Shown here: positions 25,828 to 33,245 of the stretch, one piece after another
Numbering within the stretch: the stretch's first letter is position 1
How the letters are laid out: every line of letters starts with the position of its first letter
NCBI GenBank assembly: GCA_027021365.1
Contig: JALUUM010000045.1
Location: 1 to 64,000, forward strand
DNA from: Spirochaetales bacterium
Lineage (GTDB): Bacteria > Spirochaetota > Spirochaetia > SZUA-6
Direction of reading: 5' to 3'
Length of the DNA: 64,000 nucleotides
Position numbers and translations under genes: made by a program
The notes under the pieces: model-generated
Told to the model about the DNA's origin: nothing
Database searches by the model: none
Seen by the model: only the letters and a program-made list of their open reading frames with translations

Positions 25828-26835
25828 ATGCCCTTAAAAAGGCAGGCGAGAAGTATCTTCCCGATAATTACCGTACTCTTTCTCTTGGGGAGTATCAATT
25901 TCATCTTTGCTACAGGATATTTCATAGCGTATGGGAAGTTATACAGGGTTAACCTGGGAAAATTGGATGTCAATAAGGTTGGTGAATTTCACAAGACCTC
26001 CAAGTACCTTTCAGTTGCACCGAATGGCCTGGTGTGGAGCCGGCTTAGCTTAAAGAGTATAGGCGGGGTTGATCCTGTACGGGGTATCGTTTCGGCAAGA
26101 ATCAATCTGCCATACAGGCCTTACAGAATTGCAATTTTAGAAAATGGCAAGGCATGCATCTCTCACCAGATCCTGATAAAAAAGGGAATACCTCTTTCCC
26201 TGGTAGATGTGGAAAGCGAAAAATACTTGGAAACTCTGTTCGGTCTGGATGGCCTGGTTACCGACATGGCTGTGAATGCCAGTGAGGCTTTCATAGCTAC
26301 ATATCGTCTTTCAAAACCAAGAGGTTTGAGCCTGTACAGATTGAATTTCAGGAAGGGGAATGAGGATGTTAGCCTGTCAAAGCTTCTGGAAAATAATATT
26401 GCAGATGCACGGTATGAAATCTCCATATACGGGGGAATTCTCTACCTTGTCCTGATCCCGGGAAGAAACAGCGGTGTAGAGTCGAAAATAACACTGCTGA
26501 ATGCCCGTTCCGGCGAGAGACTGGGAGTGATTGCAGGGGAGGCACTGGGTGAAGTTGCAAAGTTGAGGGGTAAACCTGTTTTTTCCAGAGATACAGGATA
26601 TTTCACATGTATCGGGGAAGATGGCAGAAATGGAATAGGGCTTCTCTCTACCAAAAATAGGCGCGTATCAAAGATTCTACCCGTAAAAGGAAAGATTTAC
26701 AGAATTGTCTCTGTTGAGGGACATATGCTTTCATATATGAATATTCAACCTTACATGGGAAAGGGAGAATTGGCCATTTTTTTCTATGATACCATGGCCG
26801 GAAAGGAGGTGAAGAGAATAAGAATTCTTCCTTAG
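25828..26835 (+). CDS. Uncharacterised exported protein
   Basis: I do not recognise this 335-aa protein. It starts with a signal peptide or anchor (residues about 10-32, ending FIFATGYF) and has no lipobox cysteine. The rest is rich in beta-strand-like repeats, such as YRVNLGKLDV, YRLNFRKGN and MAGKEVKRIRIL, which could suggest a beta-propeller, but no blade motif is certain. The gene lies 48 bases upstream of the lipoprotein gene and may be cotranscribed with it. Confidence 0.6.
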   Translation: MPLKRQARSIFPIITVLFLLGSINFIFATGYFIAYGKLYRVNLGKLDVNKVGEFHKTSKYLSVAPNGLVWSRLSLKSIGGVDPVRGIVSARINLPYRPYRIAILENGKACISHQILIKKGIPLSLVDVESEKYLETLFGLDGLVTDMAVNASEAFIATYRLSKPRGLSLYRLNFRKGNEDVSLSKLLENNIADARYEISIYGGILYLVLIPGRNSGVESKITLLNARSGERLGVIAGEALGEVAKLRGKPVFSRDTGYFTCIGEDGRNGIGLLSTKNRRVSKILPVKGKIYRIVSVEGHMLSYMNIQPYMGKGELAIFFYDTMAGKEVKRIRILP

Positions 26836-26883
26836 TTGCTGTGTAGGGTTCGGATATAAATATCCGGAATGGAGGTAAAAAAA

Positions 26884-27882
26884 ATGAAAAAAGTGTTGAT
26901 TCTGTTGCTTTCATGTCTTGCCGTCTTTGCCTTGTTCTTCTTTGTCATGTCCTGTTCACAGCAGGCCGGTCCATCGCAGGGAGAATTGAACAATGCAGAG
27001 GCCAAGGCTTCGGAAGCAACTCAGAAAGTTGTGGATCTTCTTGCAGAAAATGACAACGAGGCGCTGGCCGATTATCTTGCAACGGAGGATCCTTCCGGAG
27101 AGGTTGCCGCACTTGTGGATTCTTACAAACTTGAACAGGCTATGGCAGCTAAAGATACCACCGGTGTCACCTTCGATCCTGCAGATTATGAGAATGGCGA
27201 TGTGCTTGTATTTCAGGGCAGTGGTGAAAGCTGGCAGGGCAACCTCATGTCACTGATTCTTGTGGGAACATTCGGGCATGCCGGTGTTCTGGATAAGGAT
27301 CTTGCAGATGATATCGAAGGAAATGCTTCTGTTCTTTCTGCAACGATAGATTACGATGAGGAAACGGGAACATGGATCAATGGCCTTTGCCTGCAGGATC
27401 CGTACGAGCTTGCAGCGGGCAGCGTTGCAATCGGAAGGTTTGCAGCTGTAAGTACCGATGCTTCAATAATGGCAGCCTACCTACTTGCCTCAGAGGAGTG
27501 GATGGCGAGTAATCCGAGCCTGTATGCATTCCTTCACCTGAATCTGGATCCGGTCAGCCGGGACGACGATTTACTCTGGTATTGCAGCAAGGTACCTTGG
27601 CGCTTCTACAACGACAATTTTGGAGTAAATGTCGAGGATGCCGAGTTCTATTTCGAAGATGGCAAGTGGCAGGCATTTCAGGATACTGCTTTCTACAAGA
27701 TATACTATGCACTGCTCCGGAGGTTCTTGCCTGCAAGATGGGCAACCTATCTTGCTAACAGAAAGCTCAAGAAGGTTTTAAGAGAACTGATCACGCCGGA
27801 TGAACTCTGGTACTGGGCAGTCAATAACAACATGAATTATAGCTGGACCGGTAACCTGACAGACTACTGGGCTGGCTGGTAA
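26884..27882 (+). CDS. Lipoprotein with permuted NlpC/P60-like (YiiX/C92) domain
   Basis: The signal peptide ends in FVMSC, a lipobox, so the mature protein of about 310 aa is probably membrane-anchored. The central region carries GDVLVF followed about 30 residues later by FGHAGVL, and later LLWYCSKVPWRFY. This order (His before Cys) matches circularly permuted NlpC/P60 thiol hydrolases of the YiiX/C92 type, in which these supply the catalytic histidine and cysteine. The substrate, possibly peptidoglycan or lipid, is unknown. The ATG at 26884 has GGAGGT upstream; an in-frame ATG at 26869 would precede that site. Confidence 0.72.
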   Translation: MKKVLILLLSCLAVFALFFFVMSCSQQAGPSQGELNNAEAKASEATQKVVDLLAENDNEALADYLATEDPSGEVAALVDSYKLEQAMAAKDTTGVTFDPADYENGDVLVFQGSGESWQGNLMSLILVGTFGHAGVLDKDLADDIEGNASVLSATIDYDEETGTWINGLCLQDPYELAAGSVAIGRFAAVSTDASIMAAYLLASEEWMASNPSLYAFLHLNLDPVSRDDDLLWYCSKVPWRFYNDNFGVNVEDAEFYFEDGKWQAFQDTAFYKIYYALLRRFLPARWATYLANRKLKKVLRELITPDELWYWAVNNNMNYSWTGNLTDYWAGW

Positions 27883-28226
27883 AGGTAGCGCGCGAGGTTA
27901 GAGTACGGGTTTGTCTGTTATCTTGTCCCATTATCTCGCCCTGTTCTCAGTTGTGCGGGTCACCTGTTGGGAGTTAAACAATTCTCGAGCTCTCCTTCGA
28001 TGATGAAAGCATTAAGCCCTCGGCAAGTATCAACCTCCCATAGTTTTTTTATCCTGGTCGTTTCAAGCGGGTAGCTCCTGCAGGTGACCTCTCTTGTTCC
28101 TTCTTCAGTTCTATATTTAGAATCTGTGAAATCGATAACCATCCTATATTTTTTTTTAATCAGGTATCGTAATTAAGAATATTTAAAAATATCAGAAATG
28201 CATATTTTTTCCGAGAAAATCATAAC
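27883..28226. other. Intergenic stretch with no recognisable gene
   Basis: These 344 bases hold no convincing coding region. A minus-strand reading frame of 60 codons (27960-28142) lacks a good ribosome binding site and resembles nothing I know. A 9-base inverted repeat, GGTCACCTG (27958-27966) and CAGGTGACC (28081-28089), encloses most of it, so a structured RNA or the scar of a lost element is possible. The sequence becomes AT-rich toward the ATPase gene. Confidence 0.4.
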
Positions 28227-28254
28227 TTGACTTTTAAAAATCTCGGGTTAAAAT
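28227..28254 (+). promoter_or_regulatory. Promoter of the DUF4143 ATPase, likely leaderless
   Basis: TTGACT (28227-28232), a 16-base spacer and TAAAAT (28249-28254) are followed after only six bases by the ATG at 28261. Transcription would be expected to begin at or next to the start codon. Confidence 0.72.
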
Positions 28255-28260
28255 GTAAGA

Positions 28261-29517
28261 ATGATTAAAAGGGACCTTTATAAAGACATCAAAGATCACC
28301 TATTCCAAAAAGAAATCACCTTAATCACCGGTCCTCGCCAGGCAGGTAAAACCACTTTGATGCAACTGTTAAAGGAAGACCTGGACAGGCGAGGGGAAAG
28401 AACCCTCTTTTTAAATCTCGATATAGAGGCAGACAGCTATTTTTTTTCATCTCAGCAGAGACTATTAAAAAAGATAGAGCTCGAGATAGGAAAAGAAAGG
28501 GGCTTTGTTTTTATTGACGAAGTGCAGAGAAAAGAAAATGCAGGGTTGTTTTTCAAGGGAATCTATGACATGAACCTTCCCTATAAGTTCATAATGTCGG
28601 GCTCCGGAAGTATGGAACTCAAAGAAAAGATACATGAATCACTTGTCGGAAGGAAGAGGGTTTTTGAATTGAATACGATCTCTTTTCATGAGTTTGTCAA
28701 TTTCAAAACAGGATATAGATACACCAGCAATCTAAGGGACTTTTTCGAGCTGGATAAAGAAAAAACTCTTATACTTTTATGGGAATACCTCAATTTCGGC
28801 GGATATCCAAGGTTGGTGACAGAGGATCGTGAAATAGAAAAGAGAAGTGTAATAGATGAAATATACTCGAGTTATCTGGAAAAGGATATTTCCTTTTTCT
28901 TGAATGTTGGTAAAATTGAAGCCTTTAAGAATCTTATAAGGATGCTTTCAAGTGGGGCAGGTCAGATCGTAAATTACAGTGGTCTTGCAAATGCTACGGG
29001 ACTTTCAATAGCAACATTAAAAAATTATCTATTCTATGCCGAATCAACATACGTTATTAAAAGATTACAACCATATTTTGTAAACAAAAAAAAGGAAATA
29101 ACCAAATCACCAAAAGTGTATTTCTATGATATTGGACTTAGAAATTACTGTTCAGGGGTTTTTGGGAATTTAGGTAATATGGAAAAAGATGGCTTTGCAT
29201 TCGAGAATATGGTATTCAATATCTTAAGGGACAGGCTTAGATACACAGGAAGTTCTATACGTTTCTGGCGGACGAAAGACCGGGCAGAGGTTGATTTTGT
29301 TATTACCAAAGGTAATGAAGTTATCCCCATTGAAGTCAAATACATGAAATTGAAAAGCCCGCAGGTTACACGTTCCCTTTCTCAATTCATAAAAAAGCAT
29401 AATCCAAAAAGAGCACTTATTGTTAACATTGGTTATCGAGGAAGCAAACGGTATAATTCCACCACTGTCGATTTCCTTCCCTTTTATGATTTGATTTTTA
29501 TGAATAGATTCGAATAA
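28261..29517 (+). CDS. AAA-type ATPase with DUF4143 domain
   Basis: A 418-aa protein of the AAA_14/DUF4143 family. The N-terminal ATPase shows Walker A GPRQAGKTTLM near residue 23, Walker B GFVFIDEVQR, and a sensor-like IMSGSGS. The C-terminal DUF4143 region has a nuclease-like pattern, RFWRTKDRAEVDFVITKGNEV followed by PIEVKY (an E-x-K core as in PD-(D/E)XK folds). Members are common in accessory regions of prokaryotic genomes and their role is unclear. The gene is visibly richer in A/T than its neighbours, which suggests transfer. It has a promoter so close that the transcript may be leaderless. Confidence 0.87.
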   Translation: MIKRDLYKDIKDHLFQKEITLITGPRQAGKTTLMQLLKEDLDRRGERTLFLNLDIEADSYFFSSQQRLLKKIELEIGKERGFVFIDEVQRKENAGLFFKGIYDMNLPYKFIMSGSGSMELKEKIHESLVGRKRVFELNTISFHEFVNFKTGYRYTSNLRDFFELDKEKTLILLWEYLNFGGYPRLVTEDREIEKRSVIDEIYSSYLEKDISFFLNVGKIEAFKNLIRMLSSGAGQIVNYSGLANATGLSIATLKNYLFYAESTYVIKRLQPYFVNKKKEITKSPKVYFYDIGLRNYCSGVFGNLGNMEKDGFAFENMVFNILRDRLRYTGSSIRFWRTKDRAEVDFVITKGNEVIPIEVKYMKLKSPQVTRSLSQFIKKHNPKRALIVNIGYRGSKRYNSTTVDFLPFYDLIFMNRFE

Positions 29518-29563
29518 ACGCTTTCCTGCAGTTGTAGATAATATTGATCAGGAGGCAAGATGT

Positions 29564-31066
29564 ATGAAAAAGGGGTTCATATTTTTCTATGTGCTACAGG
29601 TTGCTGCTGTGCTGATAATCGGATCATGTACCACAAGGGGTAAAGTTGAAGGTGAAAAACCAATGACAAAGGGTGACATGGCAGTTTTGCTGGGTAGATG
29701 GGAGGGAAAGCTAAAGGTCGGAGGAACAAGTTTAAGAATTGTATTCAGGGTAGAAAAGGATAAAAAAGGTAATGTTACCGCCCTCATGGACAGCCCCGAC
29801 CAGGGAGCAGAGGGCATTCCGGTAAGCAGGGTGGCACTTAAGGATTCCCGGGTGCTTTTTGAAGTTACAAAGATAAGGGGAAAGTTTGAAGGGAGCCTGT
29901 CGGCAGACAAAAATAGCATCTCGGGAAACTGGATGCAGAGTGGTTTGAAACTGCCCCTTAAACTTGAAAAGGTATCAGAAAACCCGGAAGTAACATCGAC
30001 GGCGCCATTGTCAGCGAAAAAAGAAAAGCAGAAAGCGGAAGAGCAAATTGCTCCATGGGAACCGCACCCTCCTTATCCGTACAAAAGCATAAATGTAAAG
30101 TTCGAAAACGGGGAAGCAGGGATAACCCTTGCAGGAACCATTACGATTCCCGGTGGTAAATATCAGGGTCCGTATCCTGCTGTTGTCCTTATCTCGGGAA
30201 GCGGACTGCAGAACAGGGATGAAGAGATTTTTGGACACAGGCCATTTCTTGTATTAGCAGATTACTTAACAAGGCACGGGATAGCGGTGCTACGCTACGA
30301 CGACAGGGGTTTCGGGGAATCCGGAGGCAATCCTGAAAATGCAACAATGCTCGATTTTGCATCGGATGCCTATGCGGCTTATAAGTATTTAAAGTCTGAA
30401 AGTATCACAGAGAAATACGGAATCGGCCAGGGGAAAATCGGGCTTATTGGCCATAGTGAGGGTGCATTGATTGCAGGCTATCTGGCAGCAAGACATGATG
30501 ATATTTCCTTTATAGTTCTTCTTGCAGGTTCAGGTGTTCCCGGAAAGGAACTGCTTTTAATGCAGTCAGAGGCACTGCTAAGGGCAAGCGGGGCAGATGA
30601 AGGTGCCATAGAAAGGGCGTTGAGTATTAATAAGAAGGTGTACGAGACAGTGCTTAATGGGAAGGATGAAAGAAAGGCTCGAGAAAAAATAACCGGGATA
30701 CTAAAGAAAGCCGGGATGGATAAAAATCAAATTGAAATACAGTTAAAGGCCGTTTTGAACCCATGGTACAGGTTTTTCCTCAGGTACGATCCGCAGGAGG
30801 ACCTTTCCAGAGTTAAGTGCCCAGTCCTTGCCTTGGGCGGGTCACTAGACCTTCAGGTTCCGACAGAAGAAAACCTTTATGCAATTGAAAGGGCTTTGAA
30901 AACCGGTGGAAATACTCATTTCAAGATTGTCGAACTGGAAGGGTTGAATCATCTCTTTCAAAGGGCAAAGACGGGGCTTCCCTCCGAGTATGCATCGATA
31001 AAAATGAGTTTTGCACCCAGGGCTCTTGAGGTAATCACCAGCTGGATCAAAGAGACGGCTAAGTGA
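29564..31066 (+). CDS. Alpha/beta-hydrolase lipoprotein
   Basis: The signal peptide ends in IIGSC, a lipobox. Residues about 40-135 form a beta-rich domain of the kind often found before these hydrolases (GRWEGKLKVGG to LKLPLKLEKV). The catalytic domain (about 165-495) has the nucleophile elbow GHSEGA, the acid in GGSLDLQVP and the histidine in GLNHLF. It resembles S9/S33-like peptidases or esterases that act in the periplasm. The start is supported by AGGAGG nine bases upstream. It precedes the fluoride riboswitch but is not controlled by it. Confidence 0.88.
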   Translation: MKKGFIFFYVLQVAAVLIIGSCTTRGKVEGEKPMTKGDMAVLLGRWEGKLKVGGTSLRIVFRVEKDKKGNVTALMDSPDQGAEGIPVSRVALKDSRVLFEVTKIRGKFEGSLSADKNSISGNWMQSGLKLPLKLEKVSENPEVTSTAPLSAKKEKQKAEEQIAPWEPHPPYPYKSINVKFENGEAGITLAGTITIPGGKYQGPYPAVVLISGSGLQNRDEEIFGHRPFLVLADYLTRHGIAVLRYDDRGFGESGGNPENATMLDFASDAYAAYKYLKSESITEKYGIGQGKIGLIGHSEGALIAGYLAARHDDISFIVLLAGSGVPGKELLLMQSEALLRASGADEGAIERALSINKKVYETVLNGKDERKAREKITGILKKAGMDKNQIEIQLKAVLNPWYRFFLRYDPQEDLSRVKCPVLALGGSLDLQVPTEENLYAIERALKTGGNTHFKIVELEGLNHLFQRAKTGLPSEYASIKMSFAPRALEVITSWIKETAK

Positions 31067-31083
31067 TTCGTGATTCTTACTGC

Positions 31084-31112
31084 TTGACTTTTATTTAATG
31101 AAGGGCTAACTT
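31084..31112 (+). promoter_or_regulatory. Promoter of the fluoride riboswitch transcript
   Basis: TTGACT (31084-31089), a 17-base spacer and TAACTT (31107-31112) stand immediately upstream of the aptamer. Transcription would start near 31119, two or three bases before the first aptamer helix. Confidence 0.75.
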
Positions 31113-31121
31113 AACATAAAT

Positions 31122-31174
31122 GGGGATGGAGTCCCCCGTATAATGTCCTATCAAAAGGGCTGATGACTCCTGCC
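31122..31174 (+). promoter_or_regulatory. Fluoride riboswitch aptamer (crcB motif)
   Basis: The sequence shows the crcB-motif signature: GGGGATGGAGTCCCCC (31122-31137), a short linker, a small GTCC/GGGC helix, then CTGATGACTCCTGCC (31160-31174). In known aptamers the first hairpin reads GGnGATGGnGTnCnCC and the second strand TAATGACnCCT, with a pseudoknot between them. Here the pseudoknot partners would be GGAGTC and GACTCC. The motif senses fluoride and normally turns genes on. Downstream genes are two MutS-like ATPases and not the usual CrcB/Fluc or CLC-F exporter. Confidence 0.9.
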
Positions 31175-31186
31175 GTTTGCAGGTGA

Positions 31187-31259
31187 CTGTGGCGGGGGAG
31201 TCTTGAATGCCGATAAAAACAACAAGAATTAGAAACCCGCTGCAGAGCGGGTTTTTTTA
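31187..31259 (+). terminator. Antiterminator/terminator platform of the fluoride riboswitch
   Basis: The terminator is AACCCGC (31234-31240), a six-base loop, GCGGGTT (31247-31253) and a T-run to 31258. An upstream strand CTGTGGCGGG (31187-31196) can pair with CCCGCTGCAG (31236-31245) over ten pairs, two of them G.U, which destroys the terminator. Without fluoride, GACTCC (31165-31170) of the aptamer can instead pair with GGAGTC (31197-31202), tying up the antiterminator region. This predicts transcription only when fluoride is bound. Confidence 0.8.
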
Positions 31260-31412
31260 TCTGTTTGCCGGTTATCGGTTGGAACTATCAATTGCATCCA
31301 TCGATGGGATTTATCGAATGGATCAATCGATTTGAACTATCGTTTGGAGCTATCGAATCGACCTGTTTTTTACAATTCCCGCCGTCTGCTATTAACAAGG
31401 AGGATCTCGGCC

Positions 31413-33245
31413 ATGCACAGCTCGCCGGCAACCAAAGAGAAAAAAAGCAATTCTCAAAACATGAAAAGCAATGATCCTGGAAATGGAGATATAAGGGCAG
31501 GCAACCGCTTGAAAGAAGTAAAAGAGGATAGCCCAAAAGCGGACATGAATAGGTATATAAGCATACTCTTTGAAAGTGCTTATCCTCGAGAGCTGTTCGA
31601 AAATATCAATGACAATGGTAAGAAAAAAATAGCCCAGCCTTACTTCTTTGCTGATCTGGGACTGGACCATGTGATGCGATCTGTTCTTGCAGGCAAGGGG
31701 GAGTACAACCTGGAGCCCTTCTTCTATTATCATCTCAAAACGGAAGCTGCAATCCGGTACAGGCAGGAAGTGGTGGATGACCTGAATGATAGAGACCTTG
31801 TAGAGGGGATAAGAGGGTTCAGTGAAAAGATGGTAAAGGTACGAAGGTATATTACTCTGGTGGATAAGCTTCAGTACAGGTACAACAGAGAAGGATGGTT
31901 TCTGGAAGCAGTAGATACTTACTGTGATGCCATAGGGGCTCTTAAGAATTCCTTGAAGTCTGCCGGGCTTCAATCGGAGGCACTCATTTCCTTCAGAGAT
32001 TTTCTCATAGGCTATGTCAAATCCGATGAGTTTGAAGCTCTCTCAAATGAGACAAAGGAAATCAAGGATTCTTTTTCCCGTGTAAAATATACGATCCTTA
32101 TAAAGGAAAATGCTGTCACTGTAGCAAGATATGACTCAGAGGCGGATTATAGCAGGGAGGTAGAAAGTACCTTCGAGAAATTCAAGCAGGGTGCCGTGGA
32201 AAACCACCTGGTTGAGATTCCATATAGGGGTGGAATGAACCATGTAGAGGCACAGATTCTCGATTTCGTGGCTCGTCTGTACCCTGAAATCTTTGAACGC
32301 CTGGATGGCTATTACGAGAGGAACAGGGAGTTTCTCGATGAGAACATAGTGCGTTTCGACAGGGAGATACAGTTTTACCTTTCGTACCTCGACCACATTG
32401 AGGTTTTGAGGAAGCAGGGTTTAAGGAAACAAGGGCTGGGAAGACAGGAGCTGGAGAAAAGGGAGGCAGCAAAACAGGAAATACAGGAAAAAGATCTCCA
32501 AAAACATGGACTTCCTTTCTGCCTTCCTGAAATGACGACATACAAAGAGAGTATCTATAGCCGGCAGGGTTTTGACCTTGCCCTTGCCTATAAATTGTAC
32601 CTCGAGGGTAAAGGAGTTGTATGTAACGATTTCTACTTCAAAGGAAAAGAGAGGATTATCGTTGTCTCCGGCCCCAATCAGGGAGGAAAAACAACCTTTG
32701 CCAGGGCTTTCGGACAGATTCATTACCTTGCAAGTCTCGGTTTGCCCGTTCCCGGGGAGTCTGCAAGGCTCTTCATCTTCGATAATATCTTCACCCATTT
32801 CGAGAAGGAGGAGGATATAAAAAATCTCCGCGGAAAGCTGCAGGATGACCTTGTCAGAGTGAGGGAAATTCTGGATAAGGCGACGGCGAAAAGTATCATT
32901 ATAATGAATGAAATATTCAACTCCACCACACTCAAAGATGCACTCTTTTTAAGCGGGAATATTCTAAAGAAGATTATGGAGCTAGACTGTATTTCGGTGC
33001 TTGTAACCTTCATGGATGAGCTTTCTTTGATGAGTGAAAAGACATTCAGCATGGTGAGTACCGTTGTACCGGAGAATCCTGCTTTGCGGACCTTCAGAAT
33101 AGTAAGGAAACCTGCAGACGGGCTTGCCTATGCCCTCCAAATAGCAGAGAAGCACGGGCTTACCTATGGCGATATCAGAAACCGTATCAAGGTTGAGAAT
33201 CAGTACGATATAAAAAGTGTAAGAGAAAGAACCGGGAGAGTGTGA
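31413..33245 (+). CDS. MutS-like ATPase (domain V type), first of pair
   Basis: A protein of about 610 aa with a C-terminal MutS-type ATPase: Walker A VVSGPNQGGKTTFA, a signature region HFEKEEDIKNLRGKLQDDL, and a Walker B-like IIIMNEIFNS, where the usual Asp-Glu is Asn-Glu. The N-terminal two thirds is helical like the MutS core and clamp, but no mismatch-recognition domain with its Phe-x-Glu is visible. Near residues 352-380 lies a charged repetitive insertion (LRKQGLRKQGLGRQEL). I start it at 31413 behind AAGGAGG; the frame is open upstream. It is the first gene behind the fluoride riboswitch. DNA binding is inferred from family only. Confidence 0.85.
   Translation: MHSSPATKEKKSNSQNMKSNDPGNGDIRAGNRLKEVKEDSPKADMNRYISILFESAYPRELFENINDNGKKKIAQPYFFADLGLDHVMRSVLAGKGEYNLEPFFYYHLKTEAAIRYRQEVVDDLNDRDLVEGIRGFSEKMVKVRRYITLVDKLQYRYNREGWFLEAVDTYCDAIGALKNSLKSAGLQSEALISFRDFLIGYVKSDEFEALSNETKEIKDSFSRVKYTILIKENAVTVARYDSEADYSREVESTFEKFKQGAVENHLVEIPYRGGMNHVEAQILDFVARLYPEIFERLDGYYERNREFLDENIVRFDREIQFYLSYLDHIEVLRKQGLRKQGLGRQELEKREAAKQEIQEKDLQKHGLPFCLPEMTTYKESIYSRQGFDLALAYKLYLEGKGVVCNDFYFKGKERIIVVSGPNQGGKTTFARAFGQIHYLASLGLPVPGESARLFIFDNIFTHFEKEEDIKNLRGKLQDDLVRVREILDKATAKSIIIMNEIFNSTTLKDALFLSGNILKKIMELDCISVLVTFMDELSLMSEKTFSMVSTVVPENPALRTFRIVRKPADGLAYALQIAEKHGLTYGDIRNRIKVENQYDIKSVRERTGRV

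Noticed and set aside
26851..26866. Palindrome CGGATAT/ATATCCG before the 26884 lipoprotein gene
   Set aside because: The stem is short, has no T-run and lies upstream of the ribosome binding site without clearly covering it. I see no support for a terminator or operator.
27960..28142. Minus-strand frame of 60 codons in the gap before the DUF4143 ATPase
   Set aside because: It is short, has no good ribosome binding site and resembles no family I know. The gap is described as non-coding instead.
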